Assembly (NCBI RefSeq): GCF_003814875.1
Contig: NZ_RKQF01000001.1
Location: 9,362,001-9,426,000, forward strand
Direction of reading: 5' to 3'
Length of the DNA stretch: 64,000 nt
DNA from: Streptomyces sp. Ag109_O5-1
GTDB lineage: Bacteria; Actinomycetota; Actinomycetes; Streptomycetales; Streptomycetaceae
Shown: positions 25,090 to 33,796 of the stretch, piece by piece
Numbering within the stretch: the stretch's first letter is position 1
Layout of the letters: each line of letters starts with the position of its first letter
The notes under the pieces: model-generated
Told to the model about the DNA's origin: nothing
The model's input: only the letters and a program-made list of their open reading frames with translations
Databases searched by the model: none
Translations under genes and position numbers: made by a program

Positions 25090-26283
25090 ATGACCGAGCG
25101 CGTCGTACTCGCCTACTCGGGCGGACTGGACACCTCCGTCGCCATCGGCTGGATCGCCGAGGAGACGGGCGCCGAGGTCATCGCCGTCGCGGTGGACGTC
25201 GGACAGGGCGGCGAGGACCTGGACGTCATCCGCAAGCGTGCCCTCGCCTGCGGCGCGGTCGAGGCCGAGGTCGCCGACGCCAGGGACGAGTTCGCCGAGG
25301 AGTACTGCCTCCCGGCGATCAGGGCCAACGCCCTCTACATGGACCGCTACCCGCTGGTCTCGGCGCTCTCCCGGCCGGCGATCGTCAAGCACCTGGTCGC
25401 CGCCGCCCGCAAGCACGGCGCCGCCACGGTCGCCCACGGCTGCACCGGCAAGGGCAACGACCAGGTCCGCTTCGAGGCCGGCATCGTCGCCCTCGCCCCC
25501 GACCTCACCTGTATCGCCCCGGTCCGCGACTACGCGATGACCCGCGACAAGGCCATCGCCTTCTGCGAGGCGAAGAACCTCCCGATCGCGACCACCAAGA
25601 AGTCCCCGTACTCCATCGACCAGAACGTCTTCGGCCGCGCCGTCGAGACCGGCTTCCTCGAAGACATCTGGAACGGCCCGATCGAGGACATCTACGAGTA
25701 CACGCAGAACCCGGCCACCCCGCGCGAGGCCGACGAGGTGATCATCACCTTCGAGGCGGGCGCCCCGGTCGCGATCGACGGCAGGCCCGTCACCGTCCTC
25801 CAGGCGATCCAGGAGCTCAACGAACGCGCCGGCGCCCAGGGCGTCGGCCGGATCGACATGGTCGAGGACCGCCTGGTCGGCATCAAGTCCCGCGAGGTGT
25901 ACGAGGCCCCGGGCGCGATCGCCCTCATCACGACCCACCAGGAGCTGGAGAACGTCACCGTCGAGCGCGAACTCGCCCGCTACAAGCGCCAGGTGGAGCA
26001 GCGCTGGGGCGAACTCGTCTACGACGGCCAGTGGTTCTCCCCGCTCAAGCGCGCCCTGGACGGCTTCGTCAACGAGGCGAACCAGCATGTCACCGGCGAC
26101 ATCCGGATGACCCTGCACGGCGGCCGCGCGGTCGTCACCGGGCGCCGCTCCGCGTCCTCCCTCTACGACTTCAACCTCGCCACGTACGACACCGGCGACA
26201 CCTTCGACCAGGCCGCGGCGAAGGGCTTCATCGACATCTACAGCCTGTCGTCGAAGATCGCGGCCAAACGCGACCTGCCCTGA
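25090..26283 (+). CDS. argG: Argininosuccinate synthase
   Basis: Joins citrulline and aspartate with ATP, the penultimate step of arginine synthesis. The 397-residue protein carries the N-type ATP pyrophosphatase loop VLAYSGGLDTSV at the start, HGCTGKGNDQVRFE near residue 118, and the substrate-binding SPYSIDQNVFGRAVE. AGGAGGACCC precedes ATG 25090. The promoter carries ARG-box-like palindromes, so ArgR control is expected. It is separated from argH by a hairpin. Confidence 0.97.
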   Translation: MTERVVLAYSGGLDTSVAIGWIAEETGAEVIAVAVDVGQGGEDLDVIRKRALACGAVEAEVADARDEFAEEYCLPAIRANALYMDRYPLVSALSRPAIVKHLVAAARKHGAATVAHGCTGKGNDQVRFEAGIVALAPDLTCIAPVRDYAMTRDKAIAFCEAKNLPIATTKKSPYSIDQNVFGRAVETGFLEDIWNGPIEDIYEYTQNPATPREADEVIITFEAGAPVAIDGRPVTVLQAIQELNERAGAQGVGRIDMVEDRLVGIKSREVYEAPGAIALITTHQELENVTVERELARYKRQVEQRWGELVYDGQWFSPLKRALDGFVNEANQHVTGDIRMTLHGGRAVVTGRRSASSLYDFNLATYDTGDTFDQAAAKGFIDIYSLSSKIAAKRDLP

Positions 26284-26298
26284 GCAGTAGCGTGACGA

Positions 26299-26328
26299 CC
26301 GCCTCCCCGTTCATGGCCGGGGAGGCGG
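26299..26328 (+). terminator. Hairpin between argG and argH
   Basis: A perfect 10-base stem (CCGCCTCCCC / GGGGAGGCGG) with a 10-base loop lies 16 bases after the argG stop, with no T-run. It probably attenuates or stabilises the mRNA 3' end rather than fully separating argH, which starts 34 bases later without an obvious ARG box. Confidence 0.55.
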
Positions 26329-26361
26329 TGCCACATCCGTATCTCTTCTAGGAGCAACGCA

Positions 26362-27792
26362 GTGAGCAGCAACAGCGGTGACGTACGGCTCTGGGGCGGC
26401 CGTTTCGCCGACGGTCCCGCCGAGGCCCTGGCGAAACTCTCCGCGTCCGTCCACTTCGACTGGCGGCTCGCGCCCTACGACATCGCCGGTTCGCGTGCCC
26501 ACGCGCGCGTGCTGCACAAGGCGGGCCTGCTCACCACGGACGAACTCCAGCGCATGATCGCCGGCCTCGACCAGCTCGAAGCCGCTGTCGCCGACGGCTC
26601 CTTCGTGGGCACGATCGCCGACGAGGACGTCCACACCGCCCTGGAGCGCGGTCTCCTGGAGCGGCTCGGCCCCGACCTCGGCGGCAAGCTGCGCGCCGGC
26701 CGCTCCCGCAACGACCAGGTCGCCACCCTCTTCCGGATGTACCTCCGGGACCACGCCCGCGTGATCGGCGGCCTGATCGCCGACCTCCAGGACGCCCTGA
26801 TCGGCCTCGCGGAGGCCCACCCGGACGTGGCGATGCCCGGCCGCACCCACCTCCAGCACGCCCAGCCGGTCCTCTTCGCCCACCATGTCCTGGCCCACGT
26901 CCAGTCCCTGTCCCGGGACGCGGAACGGCTGCGCCAGTGGGACGACCGCACGGCGGTCTCCCCGTACGGCTCCGGTGCCCTCGCCGGCTCCTCCCTGGGC
27001 CTGGACCCGGAGGCGGTGGCGGCGGACCTCGGCTTCGAGCACGGCAGCGTCGGCAACTCCATCGACGGCACGGCCTCCCGTGACTTCGTGGCGGAGTTCG
27101 CCTTCATCACCGCGATGATCGGCGTGAACCTCTCCCGGATCGCCGAGGAGATCATCATCTGGAACACGAAGGAGTTCTCCTTCGTGACCCTGCACGACGC
27201 GTTCTCCACGGGCTCGTCGATCATGCCCCAGAAGAAGAACCCGGACATCGCGGAGCTGGCGCGCGGCAAGTCCGGCCGCCTGATCGGCAACCTCACCGGC
27301 CTCCTGGCCACCCTCAAGGCACTGCCCCTCGCCTACAACCGCGACCTCCAGGAGGACAAGGAGCCGGTCTTCGACTCCTGCGACCAGCTGGAGGTCCTGC
27401 TCCCCGCGTTCACCGGCATGATGGCCACCCTCACCGTCAACCGCGAGCGCATGGAGGAACTGGCCCCGGCCGGCTTCTCCCTCGCCACCGACATCGCCGA
27501 GTGGCTGGTCAAGCAGGGCGTCCCGTTCCGGGTCGCCCACGAGGTGGCCGGCGAGTGCGTGAAGGCGGCGGAGGCCGAGAACAAGGAACTCGACGAACTG
27601 ACCGACGACCAGTTCGCGAAGATCAGCGCCCACCTGACCCCCGAGGTCCGGACGGTCCTGAACGTCCCGGGCGCGCTCGCGTCCCGCAACGGCAGGGGCG
27701 GCACGGCACCCAGCGCGGTGGCGGTTCAGCTGTCGGAGGTCAAGGCGGACGTGGCGGCACAGCACACCTGGGCGACCGCCAGGACGGCCTGA
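26362..27792 (+). CDS. argH: Argininosuccinate lyase
   Basis: Cleaves argininosuccinate to arginine and fumarate, the last step of the pathway. The 476-residue protein has the fumarase/aspartase superfamily signature GSSIMPQKKNPDIAE near residue 287, the active-site HTHLQHAQP-type segment (RTHLQHAQPV) and LRAGRSRNDQVAT. It starts at GTG 26362 behind AGGAG. It is transcribed in the same direction as argG and ends before a strong hairpin terminator. Confidence 0.97.
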   Translation: MSSNSGDVRLWGGRFADGPAEALAKLSASVHFDWRLAPYDIAGSRAHARVLHKAGLLTTDELQRMIAGLDQLEAAVADGSFVGTIADEDVHTALERGLLERLGPDLGGKLRAGRSRNDQVATLFRMYLRDHARVIGGLIADLQDALIGLAEAHPDVAMPGRTHLQHAQPVLFAHHVLAHVQSLSRDAERLRQWDDRTAVSPYGSGALAGSSLGLDPEAVAADLGFEHGSVGNSIDGTASRDFVAEFAFITAMIGVNLSRIAEEIIIWNTKEFSFVTLHDAFSTGSSIMPQKKNPDIAELARGKSGRLIGNLTGLLATLKALPLAYNRDLQEDKEPVFDSCDQLEVLLPAFTGMMATLTVNRERMEELAPAGFSLATDIAEWLVKQGVPFRVAHEVAGECVKAAEAENKELDELTDDQFAKISAHLTPEVRTVLNVPGALASRNGRGGTAPSAVAVQLSEVKADVAAQHTWATARTA

Positions 27793-27835
27793 CCTCCAGG
27801 CCGACTCAGGGCCTGAGTCAGGCCTGACCCAGCGC

Positions 27836-27879
27836 AGCCAGAAGGGCCCGGACAACAACATGTCCGGGCCCTTCTGGCT
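27836..27879. terminator. Strong terminator hairpin after argH
   Basis: A perfect 19-base stem starts AGCCAGAAGGGCCCGGACA, with loop ACAACA and the exact complement. The arm ends in CCCTTCTGGCT without a long T-run, as is common in Streptomyces. Just upstream, 27796-27826, lies a smaller set of CAGGC/GCCTG inverted repeats. The remainder up to the metallopeptidase start at 28122 shows no gene. Confidence 0.8.
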
Positions 27880-28121
27880 GCCCCCGTCCCCCGACTGGCC
27901 GCCGAACCCGCCGCGTTCGGCGGCCCGCTCGTACCGGGCGCGGGCCAGCGGGGACGGCCTGCTCAGCCGTCATCACCGCCGGTCGGAAGGGCTGCCGACC
28001 GCTCCTGTTCGAATTGACACCGGGCTACCGGGGCCTCGTACTGAACCAGGAGACACTTTCGATCAAAAGCGTCTCTTCGGTGCACTCCACCACCCCCACC
28101 CCACCCCCACATGGAGCCGCC

Positions 28122-29558
28122 ATGACGGTGCAGCCACAGCAAGCGACCATGCCGACGGTCCTGGTGTTCGAGGACGACCCCGGCGGAGACCCTCTGCACA
28201 TCAACATGCCCGTACCGCATCCCGTCCCCCAACTGGACGCCCAGCCCTTCCCGACGGCCATCGCGGAGACCGCGCCGCAGCCGAACGGCGCCGGGCCCGG
28301 CACCGAGCCATTCCGCTACTGGGTGGCGGCCGACTCGCTCAGCCGGGCCGGCCAGACCTGGGGTCCGCTGGTTCCGGCCGGAACGAAGTGGCATCCGAAG
28401 GTCGGCCGCGCCCTCACGGCGCACCTCAACGCGGGCGACGACCTGAACGCCTTCTACGACCGTAAAGGCGTGTGGTTCTTCCGCAGCACGGTGGCGGGCG
28501 TCAACGTCGCCGCGTGCGAGAGCAACGAGGTCGTCCTGCACGAGACGGGGCACGCGGTCCTCGACGCCCTGCGCCCCCAGCTGTTCAACATGGCGAGCGC
28601 GGAGACTGCCGCCCTGCACGAGGCGTTCGGTGACATCAGCGCCCTGCTGGGCTCGCTCCACCTGGAATCGCTGCGGATCGCGGTCCTGGCCGAGACGCAC
28701 GGCAACCTCGAACTGTCCTCGCGGGTGTCCAGGATGGCCGAGCAGCTGGGCTGGGCGATCCGTCAGGGTGCGCCGAACGCGGTGGACCCGGACTGTCTGC
28801 GCAACATGGCGAACAACTTCTTCTACCGCGACCCGGTGCTGCTGCACCCGAACGAGCCCGCGAGCATGCTCTCCAGTGAGCCGCACTCGTTCTCCCGGGT
28901 GTTCAGCGGCGCCTTCCTGAAGATCGTCGCGGGGATCTTCCGGCAGCAGGACCTGCAGGACCATGCCGGTCTGGGCAGGGCGGCCGAGATCGCGGGACAG
29001 CTGCTGGTGGACGCGGTCGTGGCCGCACCCGTGGTGTCCGCCTACTACGCGCAGGTCGCGGGGCATATGATCGCCGCGGACCAGCGCCGCAACGGCGGCA
29101 TGTACGGCCAGTCCCTGCGCTCGGCGTTCATCCGGCACGGCATCCTCTCCCTGGAGGCCGCCGCCTCCATCACCGAGCCGGAGGTGGCACGCCGGAACGC
29201 CGCAATCGCCGAGGCGACGCCGGGCGGTGGTGATGAGGAGAGCCTGATGCCCATCACGATCCAGGGGGCGATGTACGGCATCACCCAGCCGCTCACCCTC
29301 TTCGCCCCGGCGCAGGAGCGACGCTTCGGCATCGCGGGCTCCGACCCCGCCGGCGGTACGGTGCGGCCCTCCGACCCCGAGCGCGTGGCGACGTCGTTCC
29401 TCGAGGACCTCTTCCGTCGTGGCCGGGTCCAGGTGCCCGCGGAGCACCGCTCCGCCGCGTCGTTCGCCGACGACAACCCGTCCCGGCTCAAGACGCACGA
29501 GATCACGCGGAGCGCGACCGGCGAGGGCCTGGCCCTGATCCGGCGCTGCTTCGACTGA
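28122..29558 (+). CDS. Gluzincin-type zinc metallopeptidase-like protein
   Basis: The 478-residue protein has HETGH at residues 140-144 (zinc ligands His140, His144, catalytic Glu141) and HEAFGDI at 166-172, where Glu167 fits as the third zinc ligand. This is the HExxH-x22-E spacing of thermolysin-like gluzincins. No signal peptide or propeptide is seen: the N-terminus (MTVQPQQATMPTVLVFEDD) is soluble, so it may act inside the cell or be exported by a non-Sec route. I chose ATG 28122 because GGAG lies 6 bases upstream; the frame is open further up. No partner gene is evident and no named family was recognised. Confidence 0.75.
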   Translation: MTVQPQQATMPTVLVFEDDPGGDPLHINMPVPHPVPQLDAQPFPTAIAETAPQPNGAGPGTEPFRYWVAADSLSRAGQTWGPLVPAGTKWHPKVGRALTAHLNAGDDLNAFYDRKGVWFFRSTVAGVNVAACESNEVVLHETGHAVLDALRPQLFNMASAETAALHEAFGDISALLGSLHLESLRIAVLAETHGNLELSSRVSRMAEQLGWAIRQGAPNAVDPDCLRNMANNFFYRDPVLLHPNEPASMLSSEPHSFSRVFSGAFLKIVAGIFRQQDLQDHAGLGRAAEIAGQLLVDAVVAAPVVSAYYAQVAGHMIAADQRRNGGMYGQSLRSAFIRHGILSLEAAASITEPEVARRNAAIAEATPGGGDEESLMPITIQGAMYGITQPLTLFAPAQERRFGIAGSDPAGGTVRPSDPERVATSFLEDLFRRGRVQVPAEHRSAASFADDNPSRLKTHEITRSATGEGLALIRRCFD

Positions 29559-29663
29559 GGAGCCGGTCCGAGTGCTCATGAGGAGTCGGTCCCAGTGGTC
29601 TTGAGGAGGAGCCGGCCAGAGTGCTCGGTCTGAGCGTTCGGTCCGAGGGCCGGCTGTGAGCGC

Positions 29664-30419
29664 TCACCGGGAAAAGCGCAGACGGCGGACGGTGAGCCGT
29701 CCGTCGTCCTCGCGCTTGACCACGTGCGTCGTCCTGGGCGTCGGCTCCTCACCCTCGAAGACCGCCTCGCCGCGCGCCAGCAGATCGCTGACGAACTTCT
29801 CGGCCTCCGCCTGGACCTCCACCCCTCCCTCCACGGCCACCGCGAAACCGGCGTGCTCGAGCACTTCGGTGCCCCGTTCGGTCGCCATGACGACCACGAG
29901 CCGCTGGGAGACGACCCGCACGGGAACGGCCTCGGCCCCGTCCATGGCCGCGGTCAACGCCGCCTGGCCCTGGCCGTCCGGCAACTCGATCCTCGCCCGG
30001 AACACGGGACGGTTCTCCATCGCCGCCACGGTGAACACCGGGTGGGGCGCGGTACGCAGCCCCGCCTCGCGTGCGAACGCGCGCTCCTGGGCGTTCTCGC
30101 CCACGAAGACACAGCCGTCGGCCGTCGTTCCCCCCGTGCTCGCGACCGCCCGGTCGAAGATCCCGCGACTGTCCTTCGCACCCCAGTGCACAAGGGCCTC
30201 GTCCGTGAAACGGCCGGGGAACGCCTGCGCCAGCGCGCCCGCCGCCCGCGCCACGGCACCGTCGTCCGACCCGGGGTTGGAAATGATGCCCTTGCGCACC
30301 TCGCGGAGGGCGTCGAGCACGGCGATGACACGCGGCAGGGGCTGGAGTTCCAGCGAGCCGTCAGGGCCCACGTGGGGATGCGCGAGGGTCTCCCCGATGT
30401 CGAAGAAGATCACAGACAT
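29664..30419 (-). CDS. HAD-superfamily-like protein
   Basis: The 251-residue protein has a HAD-type N-terminus: MSVIFFDIGETLAHP, where Asp7 is the nucleophile position but the usual DxD second Asp is Gly9 (DIGET). GIISNPG gives motif II and ENAQERAFAREAGL a motif-IV-like region. The change of the second Asp suggests altered phosphatase/phosphonatase chemistry. The C-terminal 110 residues are not typical HAD and have a conserved ending VKREDDGRLTVRRLRF. It is convergent with the metallopeptidase gene; the gap 29559-29663 holds imperfect GAGGAGCCGGTCC repeats. Confidence 0.7.
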   Translation of the reverse strand: MSVIFFDIGETLAHPHVGPDGSLELQPLPRVIAVLDALREVRKGIISNPGSDDGAVARAAGALAQAFPGRFTDEALVHWGAKDSRGIFDRAVASTGGTTADGCVFVGENAQERAFAREAGLRTAPHPVFTVAAMENRPVFRARIELPDGQGQAALTAAMDGAEAVPVRVVSQRLVVVMATERGTEVLEHAGFAVAVEGGVEVQAEAEKFVSDLLARGEAVFEGEEPTPRTTHVVKREDDGRLTVRRLRFSR

Positions 30420-30596
30420 GAGGAGTGCCTCCCCACGGTGAACGCTTTCGAGTCGGGACCGGCGGAGTGAAAACGCCGTGGGCGTGACGTACGACGACAG
30501 CTCCCGGCGCGGGCTGAACCGCGCGGGGCTGGGTAGATTGGTGCGAGATCTCTCTCCAGATCCGAGACCCCCTACGCCGATCGTGCCGGAGCCCCC

Positions 30597-31568
30597 ATGC
30601 CGTTCAGCCGCCTGGCCACCGTGACCACGCCCACCGCGCACCTCGGGCTCGGCCTCGCCGCCGTCGGCCGCCCCGGCTACATCAACCTCGGCCGCGAGGA
30701 GGACCTCGGGGAGAACCGCAGCGTCGAGGCGCTTCGCACCAGGACCCACGACCTCCTGGACGCCGCCTACGCCCAAGGCGTCCGCTACTTCGACGTCGCG
30801 CGTTCCTACGGCCGCTCCGAGGAATTCCTCGCCGACTGGCTGAAGTCCCGACCCGACGTCACCGACGTGGTCATCGGCAGCAAATGGGGCTACACCTACA
30901 CCGCGGACTGGACCACGGACGCCGAGAAGCACGAGGTCAAGGACCACAGCGTCCGGACGTACGATCGGCAGCGCGCCGAGACCGCCGAACTCCTCGGCGA
31001 CCGTCTCGACCTCTACCAGATCCACTCGGTGACCCCGGACAGCCCCGCCCTCACCGACAAGGAACTCCACGCCCGCCTCGCCGAAGCGGCGTCCGCCGGC
31101 CTCACCGTCGGCTTCTCCACCAGCGGCCCGGCCCAGGCCGACGCGATCCGCGCCGCCCTCGCCGTCACGGTCGACGGCGAGCCCCTCTTCCGTACCGTCC
31201 AGTCGACGTACAACGCCCTGGAGACCTCGGCGGGCCCCGCGCTCGACGAGGCGCACGACGCAGGACTGACGGTGATCGTGAAGGAGGGCATGGCCAACGG
31301 CCGGCTGGCCGCCCCGCACGCGCCCGACGTCCTCAGGGCCGTCGCCGAGGAGACCGGCCTCGGCTGCGACGCCGTGGCCCTCGCCGTCGTGCTGCGGCGG
31401 CCCTGGGCCGGGGTCGTGCTCTCCGGCGCGGCGACGCTCAACCAGCTCGCCTCCAACCTGCACGCGGCCGTGGTCGACCTCGACGAGGAACAGCTGAGCC
31501 GGCTCGCCGCTCTGGTCGAGGACCCGCACGCCTACTGGGAGCGCCGCGGCAGCCTGCCCTGGCACTGA
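30597..31568 (+). CDS. Aldo/keto reductase
   Basis: The 323-residue NADPH-dependent oxidoreductase of the AKR family has the catalytic tetrad visible as Asp (YFDVARSYG), Tyr in the same motif, Lys in IGSKWGY and His in LYQIHSV. The C-terminal cofactor part reads VVLSGAATLNQLASNL. GGAG 6 bases before ATG 30597 supports the start. It is divergent from the HAD-like gene; a possible -10 (TAGATT, 30534-30539) lies in the shared 177-base gap. The substrate is unknown. Confidence 0.88.
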   Translation: MPFSRLATVTTPTAHLGLGLAAVGRPGYINLGREEDLGENRSVEALRTRTHDLLDAAYAQGVRYFDVARSYGRSEEFLADWLKSRPDVTDVVIGSKWGYTYTADWTTDAEKHEVKDHSVRTYDRQRAETAELLGDRLDLYQIHSVTPDSPALTDKELHARLAEAASAGLTVGFSTSGPAQADAIRAALAVTVDGEPLFRTVQSTYNALETSAGPALDEAHDAGLTVIVKEGMANGRLAAPHAPDVLRAVAEETGLGCDAVALAVVLRRPWAGVVLSGAATLNQLASNLHAAVVDLDEEQLSRLAALVEDPHAYWERRGSLPWH

Positions 31569-31615
31569 CGCGCAGCCGGTCGTGACCAGCCCCGTGTGAG
31601 TCACGCATGCCCATG

Positions 31616-31655
31616 GTGAGACAAAGATGTCTCACATGGGCTACTCTTGTCTCAT
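31616..31655 (+). promoter_or_regulatory. Probable operator of the TetR regulator
   Basis: GTGAGACAAAGATGTCTCAC (31616-31635) is a perfect 8-base inverted repeat with a 4-base centre. A further half-site TGTCTCAT follows at 31648-31655 and overlaps the ATG at 31654. The position, immediately at the start of a TetR gene coupled to an efflux pump, is typical of autoregulation. Confidence 0.75.
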
Positions 31656-32205
31656 GGCCCTCGATCGTGACCACGTCCTGCGCAGTGCGGCCGCCCTGCT
31701 GACCCGCAAGTCCACCGCGACCATGGACGAGGTCGCCAAGGCCGCCGGAATCAGCCGGGCGACCCTGCACCGGCACTTCGCGGGACGGGACGCGCTGGTC
31801 CGCGCGCTGGAGGCGCTCGGCATCGAGGAGTGCGAGGCGGCCCTGGACGCGGCCCGCCTGGACGAGGGCCCGGCGGCCGACGCAGTACACCGCCTGGTCC
31901 GGGAGATCGAACCGGCCGCCGGGCTGCTCGCGTTCCTCTACACCGAGAACCAGCTGTTCGAGGGCGAGGGGCAGAACCAGGGCTGGGCCCGTATCGACGA
32001 CCGCATCGCGGGCCTGTTCAGGCGCGGCCAGCGAAGCGGCGAGTTCCGTATCGATCTCACGCCCGCCTGGCTCACCGAGGCGCTGTACGGCCTGCTGGCC
32101 TCCGCCGCCTGGGCGGTCTCCGAAGGCCGCGTCGCCCCCAAGGACTTCACCCACATGATCGTCGAGCTGTTGCTCGGCGGCGCACGACGAAGAGAGGAAT
32201 CATGA
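31654..32205 (+). CDS. TetR/AcrR-family transcriptional regulator
   Basis: The regulator is 183 residues from ATG 31654. The longer frame from 31627 would begin inside the perfect operator palindrome, so the later start is preferred, perhaps as a leaderless mRNA. The N-terminal HTH (TMDEVAKAAGISRATLHRHFAGRDAL) is classic TetR; the C-terminal ligand domain contains AFLYTENQLF and GWARIDDRIAGLFRRGQ. It overlaps the MFS pump gene by ATGA, so it most likely represses itself and the pump until the exported compound binds. Confidence 0.9.
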   Translation: MALDRDHVLRSAAALLTRKSTATMDEVAKAAGISRATLHRHFAGRDALVRALEALGIEECEAALDAARLDEGPAADAVHRLVREIEPAAGLLAFLYTENQLFEGEGQNQGWARIDDRIAGLFRRGQRSGEFRIDLTPAWLTEALYGLLASAAWAVSEGRVAPKDFTHMIVELLLGGARRREES

Positions 32206-33725
32206 CCAGCGCCCTGCAGCCGGCGGTTGCGACGGAGACGGAGAAGCGCCCGGGCCGTTGGCTCGCGCTCTGCGTCCTCGTGCTCGCCGTGCTGCTGGTG
32301 GCCGTCGACGCGACGGTCCTCGGCCTCGCGACCCCCTACATCAGCGAAGACCTCAGGCCCACCGGCACCCAGCTGCTCTGGATCGGCGACGTCTACTCGT
32401 TCGTCATCGCCGGTCTGCTGGTCTCGATGGGCAGCCTCGGTGACCGCATCGGCCGCAAGCGGATCCTGCTCGGCGGCGCCACGGCGTTCGGCGCGATATC
32501 CGTCCTGAACGCCTATGCGACGACCCCGGGCATGATGATCGCCGCCCGCGCCCTGCTCGGCGTCGCGGGCGCGACTCTGATGCCCGCCACCCTCGCCCTG
32601 ATCCGCAACCTCTTCCACGACCCGCGCGAGCGCAGCCTCGCCGTCGGCATCTGGGGCGCCACCGCCTCCGCCGGCACCGCCGTCGGCCCGATCGCGGGCG
32701 GCTTCCTGCTCGAACACTTGTGGTGGGGCTCGGTCTTCCTCATCAACCTGCCGGTGATGGCGGTCCTGGTCCTCGTCGGCATCCGGACGCTCCCCGAGTC
32801 CCGCAACCCCGACCCCGGCCCCTGGGACCTGGTCAGCGTCGTGCTCTCGCTGGTCGGCATGGTCTCGGTCGTGTACGCGGTGAAGGAGGCCGCGACCCAT
32901 GGCCTCACCGGAGCGACCGCGGCCGCGGCGCTCCTCGGCACGGCCGCCCTCTACGGCTTCTTCCGCCGCCAACTCACCATGCCCAAGCCGCTGTTGGACA
33001 TGCGTCTGTTCCGCAGGCGTGGCTTCGGCGGCGCGGTCCTGGCCGACCTGCTGACCGTGCTCGGCATGTCGGGCCTGGTGTTCTTCCTCTCCCAGTTCCT
33101 GCAACTGGTCCAGGGCAGGCGCCCGTTCGAGGCGGGCCTGGCCGAACTCCCCGCCGCCGTCGGCGCGGTGGCGGCGGGTCTGGTGGCCGGCCGGGCGGCC
33201 CGCCGCTACTCGGTACGCGCGGTGGTCTCCGGCGGACTGGCGGCAGTGGGCGTCGCCCTCGCGGCACTGACCATGATCTCGCAGTCCACCGGCTACCCCA
33301 TCCTCGGTGCGGCCCTGCTGGTGGTCGGCATCGGCGCGGGCCTCTCCTTCACGGTGACGGCGGACGTCATCCTCTCCAGCGTCCCCAAGGACCAGGCGGG
33401 CGCCGCCTCGGCGGTCTCCGAGACGGCCTACGAACTGGGCGCGGCGCTGGGCATCGCCCTGCTGGGCTCGATCGTGATGGGCGTCTACCGCGACTTCGCG
33501 GCTCCGACGGGCACCCCGGCCGCCGCCCACGAGTCCCTCGGGGCGGCGGTGGAGGCAGCGAAGACCATGCCCGCACAGCCGGCGGCGGAGATGCTGACAG
33601 CGGCCCGCGACTCCTTCACCCACGGCCTGCACCTGGCATCGGGCGCAGGCGCCGCGGTCCTCCTGGCAACGGCGGTGGCGGCCTGGTTCCTACTGAGAAA
33701 TCAACGGCTGGAAAGCGCCCCGTAA
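32202..33725 (+). CDS. MFS drug-efflux transporter (DHA2, 14-TM type)
   Basis: The 507-residue proton-coupled exporter has motif A GSLGDRIGRKR between TM2 and TM3, motif C-like GTAVGPIAGG in TM5, LDXTIVNVALP-like motif altered to VDATVLGLATP in TM1, and about 14 hydrophobic segments. It is coupled to the preceding TetR gene. The TAA stop lies in the loop of a terminator-like hairpin (33715-33732). The substrate is not deducible; quaternary-ammonium or antibiotic efflux is usual for the family. Confidence 0.92.
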   Translation: MTSALQPAVATETEKRPGRWLALCVLVLAVLLVAVDATVLGLATPYISEDLRPTGTQLLWIGDVYSFVIAGLLVSMGSLGDRIGRKRILLGGATAFGAISVLNAYATTPGMMIAARALLGVAGATLMPATLALIRNLFHDPRERSLAVGIWGATASAGTAVGPIAGGFLLEHLWWGSVFLINLPVMAVLVLVGIRTLPESRNPDPGPWDLVSVVLSLVGMVSVVYAVKEAATHGLTGATAAAALLGTAALYGFFRRQLTMPKPLLDMRLFRRRGFGGAVLADLLTVLGMSGLVFFLSQFLQLVQGRRPFEAGLAELPAAVGAVAAGLVAGRAARRYSVRAVVSGGLAAVGVALAALTMISQSTGYPILGAALLVVGIGAGLSFTVTADVILSSVPKDQAGAASAVSETAYELGAALGIALLGSIVMGVYRDFAAPTGTPAAAHESLGAAVEAAKTMPAQPAAEMLTAARDSFTHGLHLASGAGAAVLLATAVAAWFLLRNQRLESAP

Positions 33726-33760
33726 GGGGCGCGGGGAACTGCGCGACCAGCCCCCCACGC
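33715..33760 (+). repeat. Dispersed Streptomyces-type hairpin/REP element, copy a (also terminator of the MFS gene)
   Basis: A GCGCCCC-GTAA-GGGGCGC hairpin (33715-33732) is followed by CGGGGAACTGCGCGACCAGCC (in 33732-33752). The MFS stop codon TAA is in the loop. Related copies are at 38952-39024, 54671-54712 (inverted) and 58851-58870 (partial). Confidence 0.7.
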
Positions 33761-33796
33761 ACCAGCACTCGAAATCCGACCGGTCCACCCCGAATC

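Noticed and set aside
31627..31653. Upstream ATG (31627) as start of the TetR gene
   Set aside because: It lies inside the perfect operator palindrome and adds residues unlike the family; ATG 31654 is preferred.
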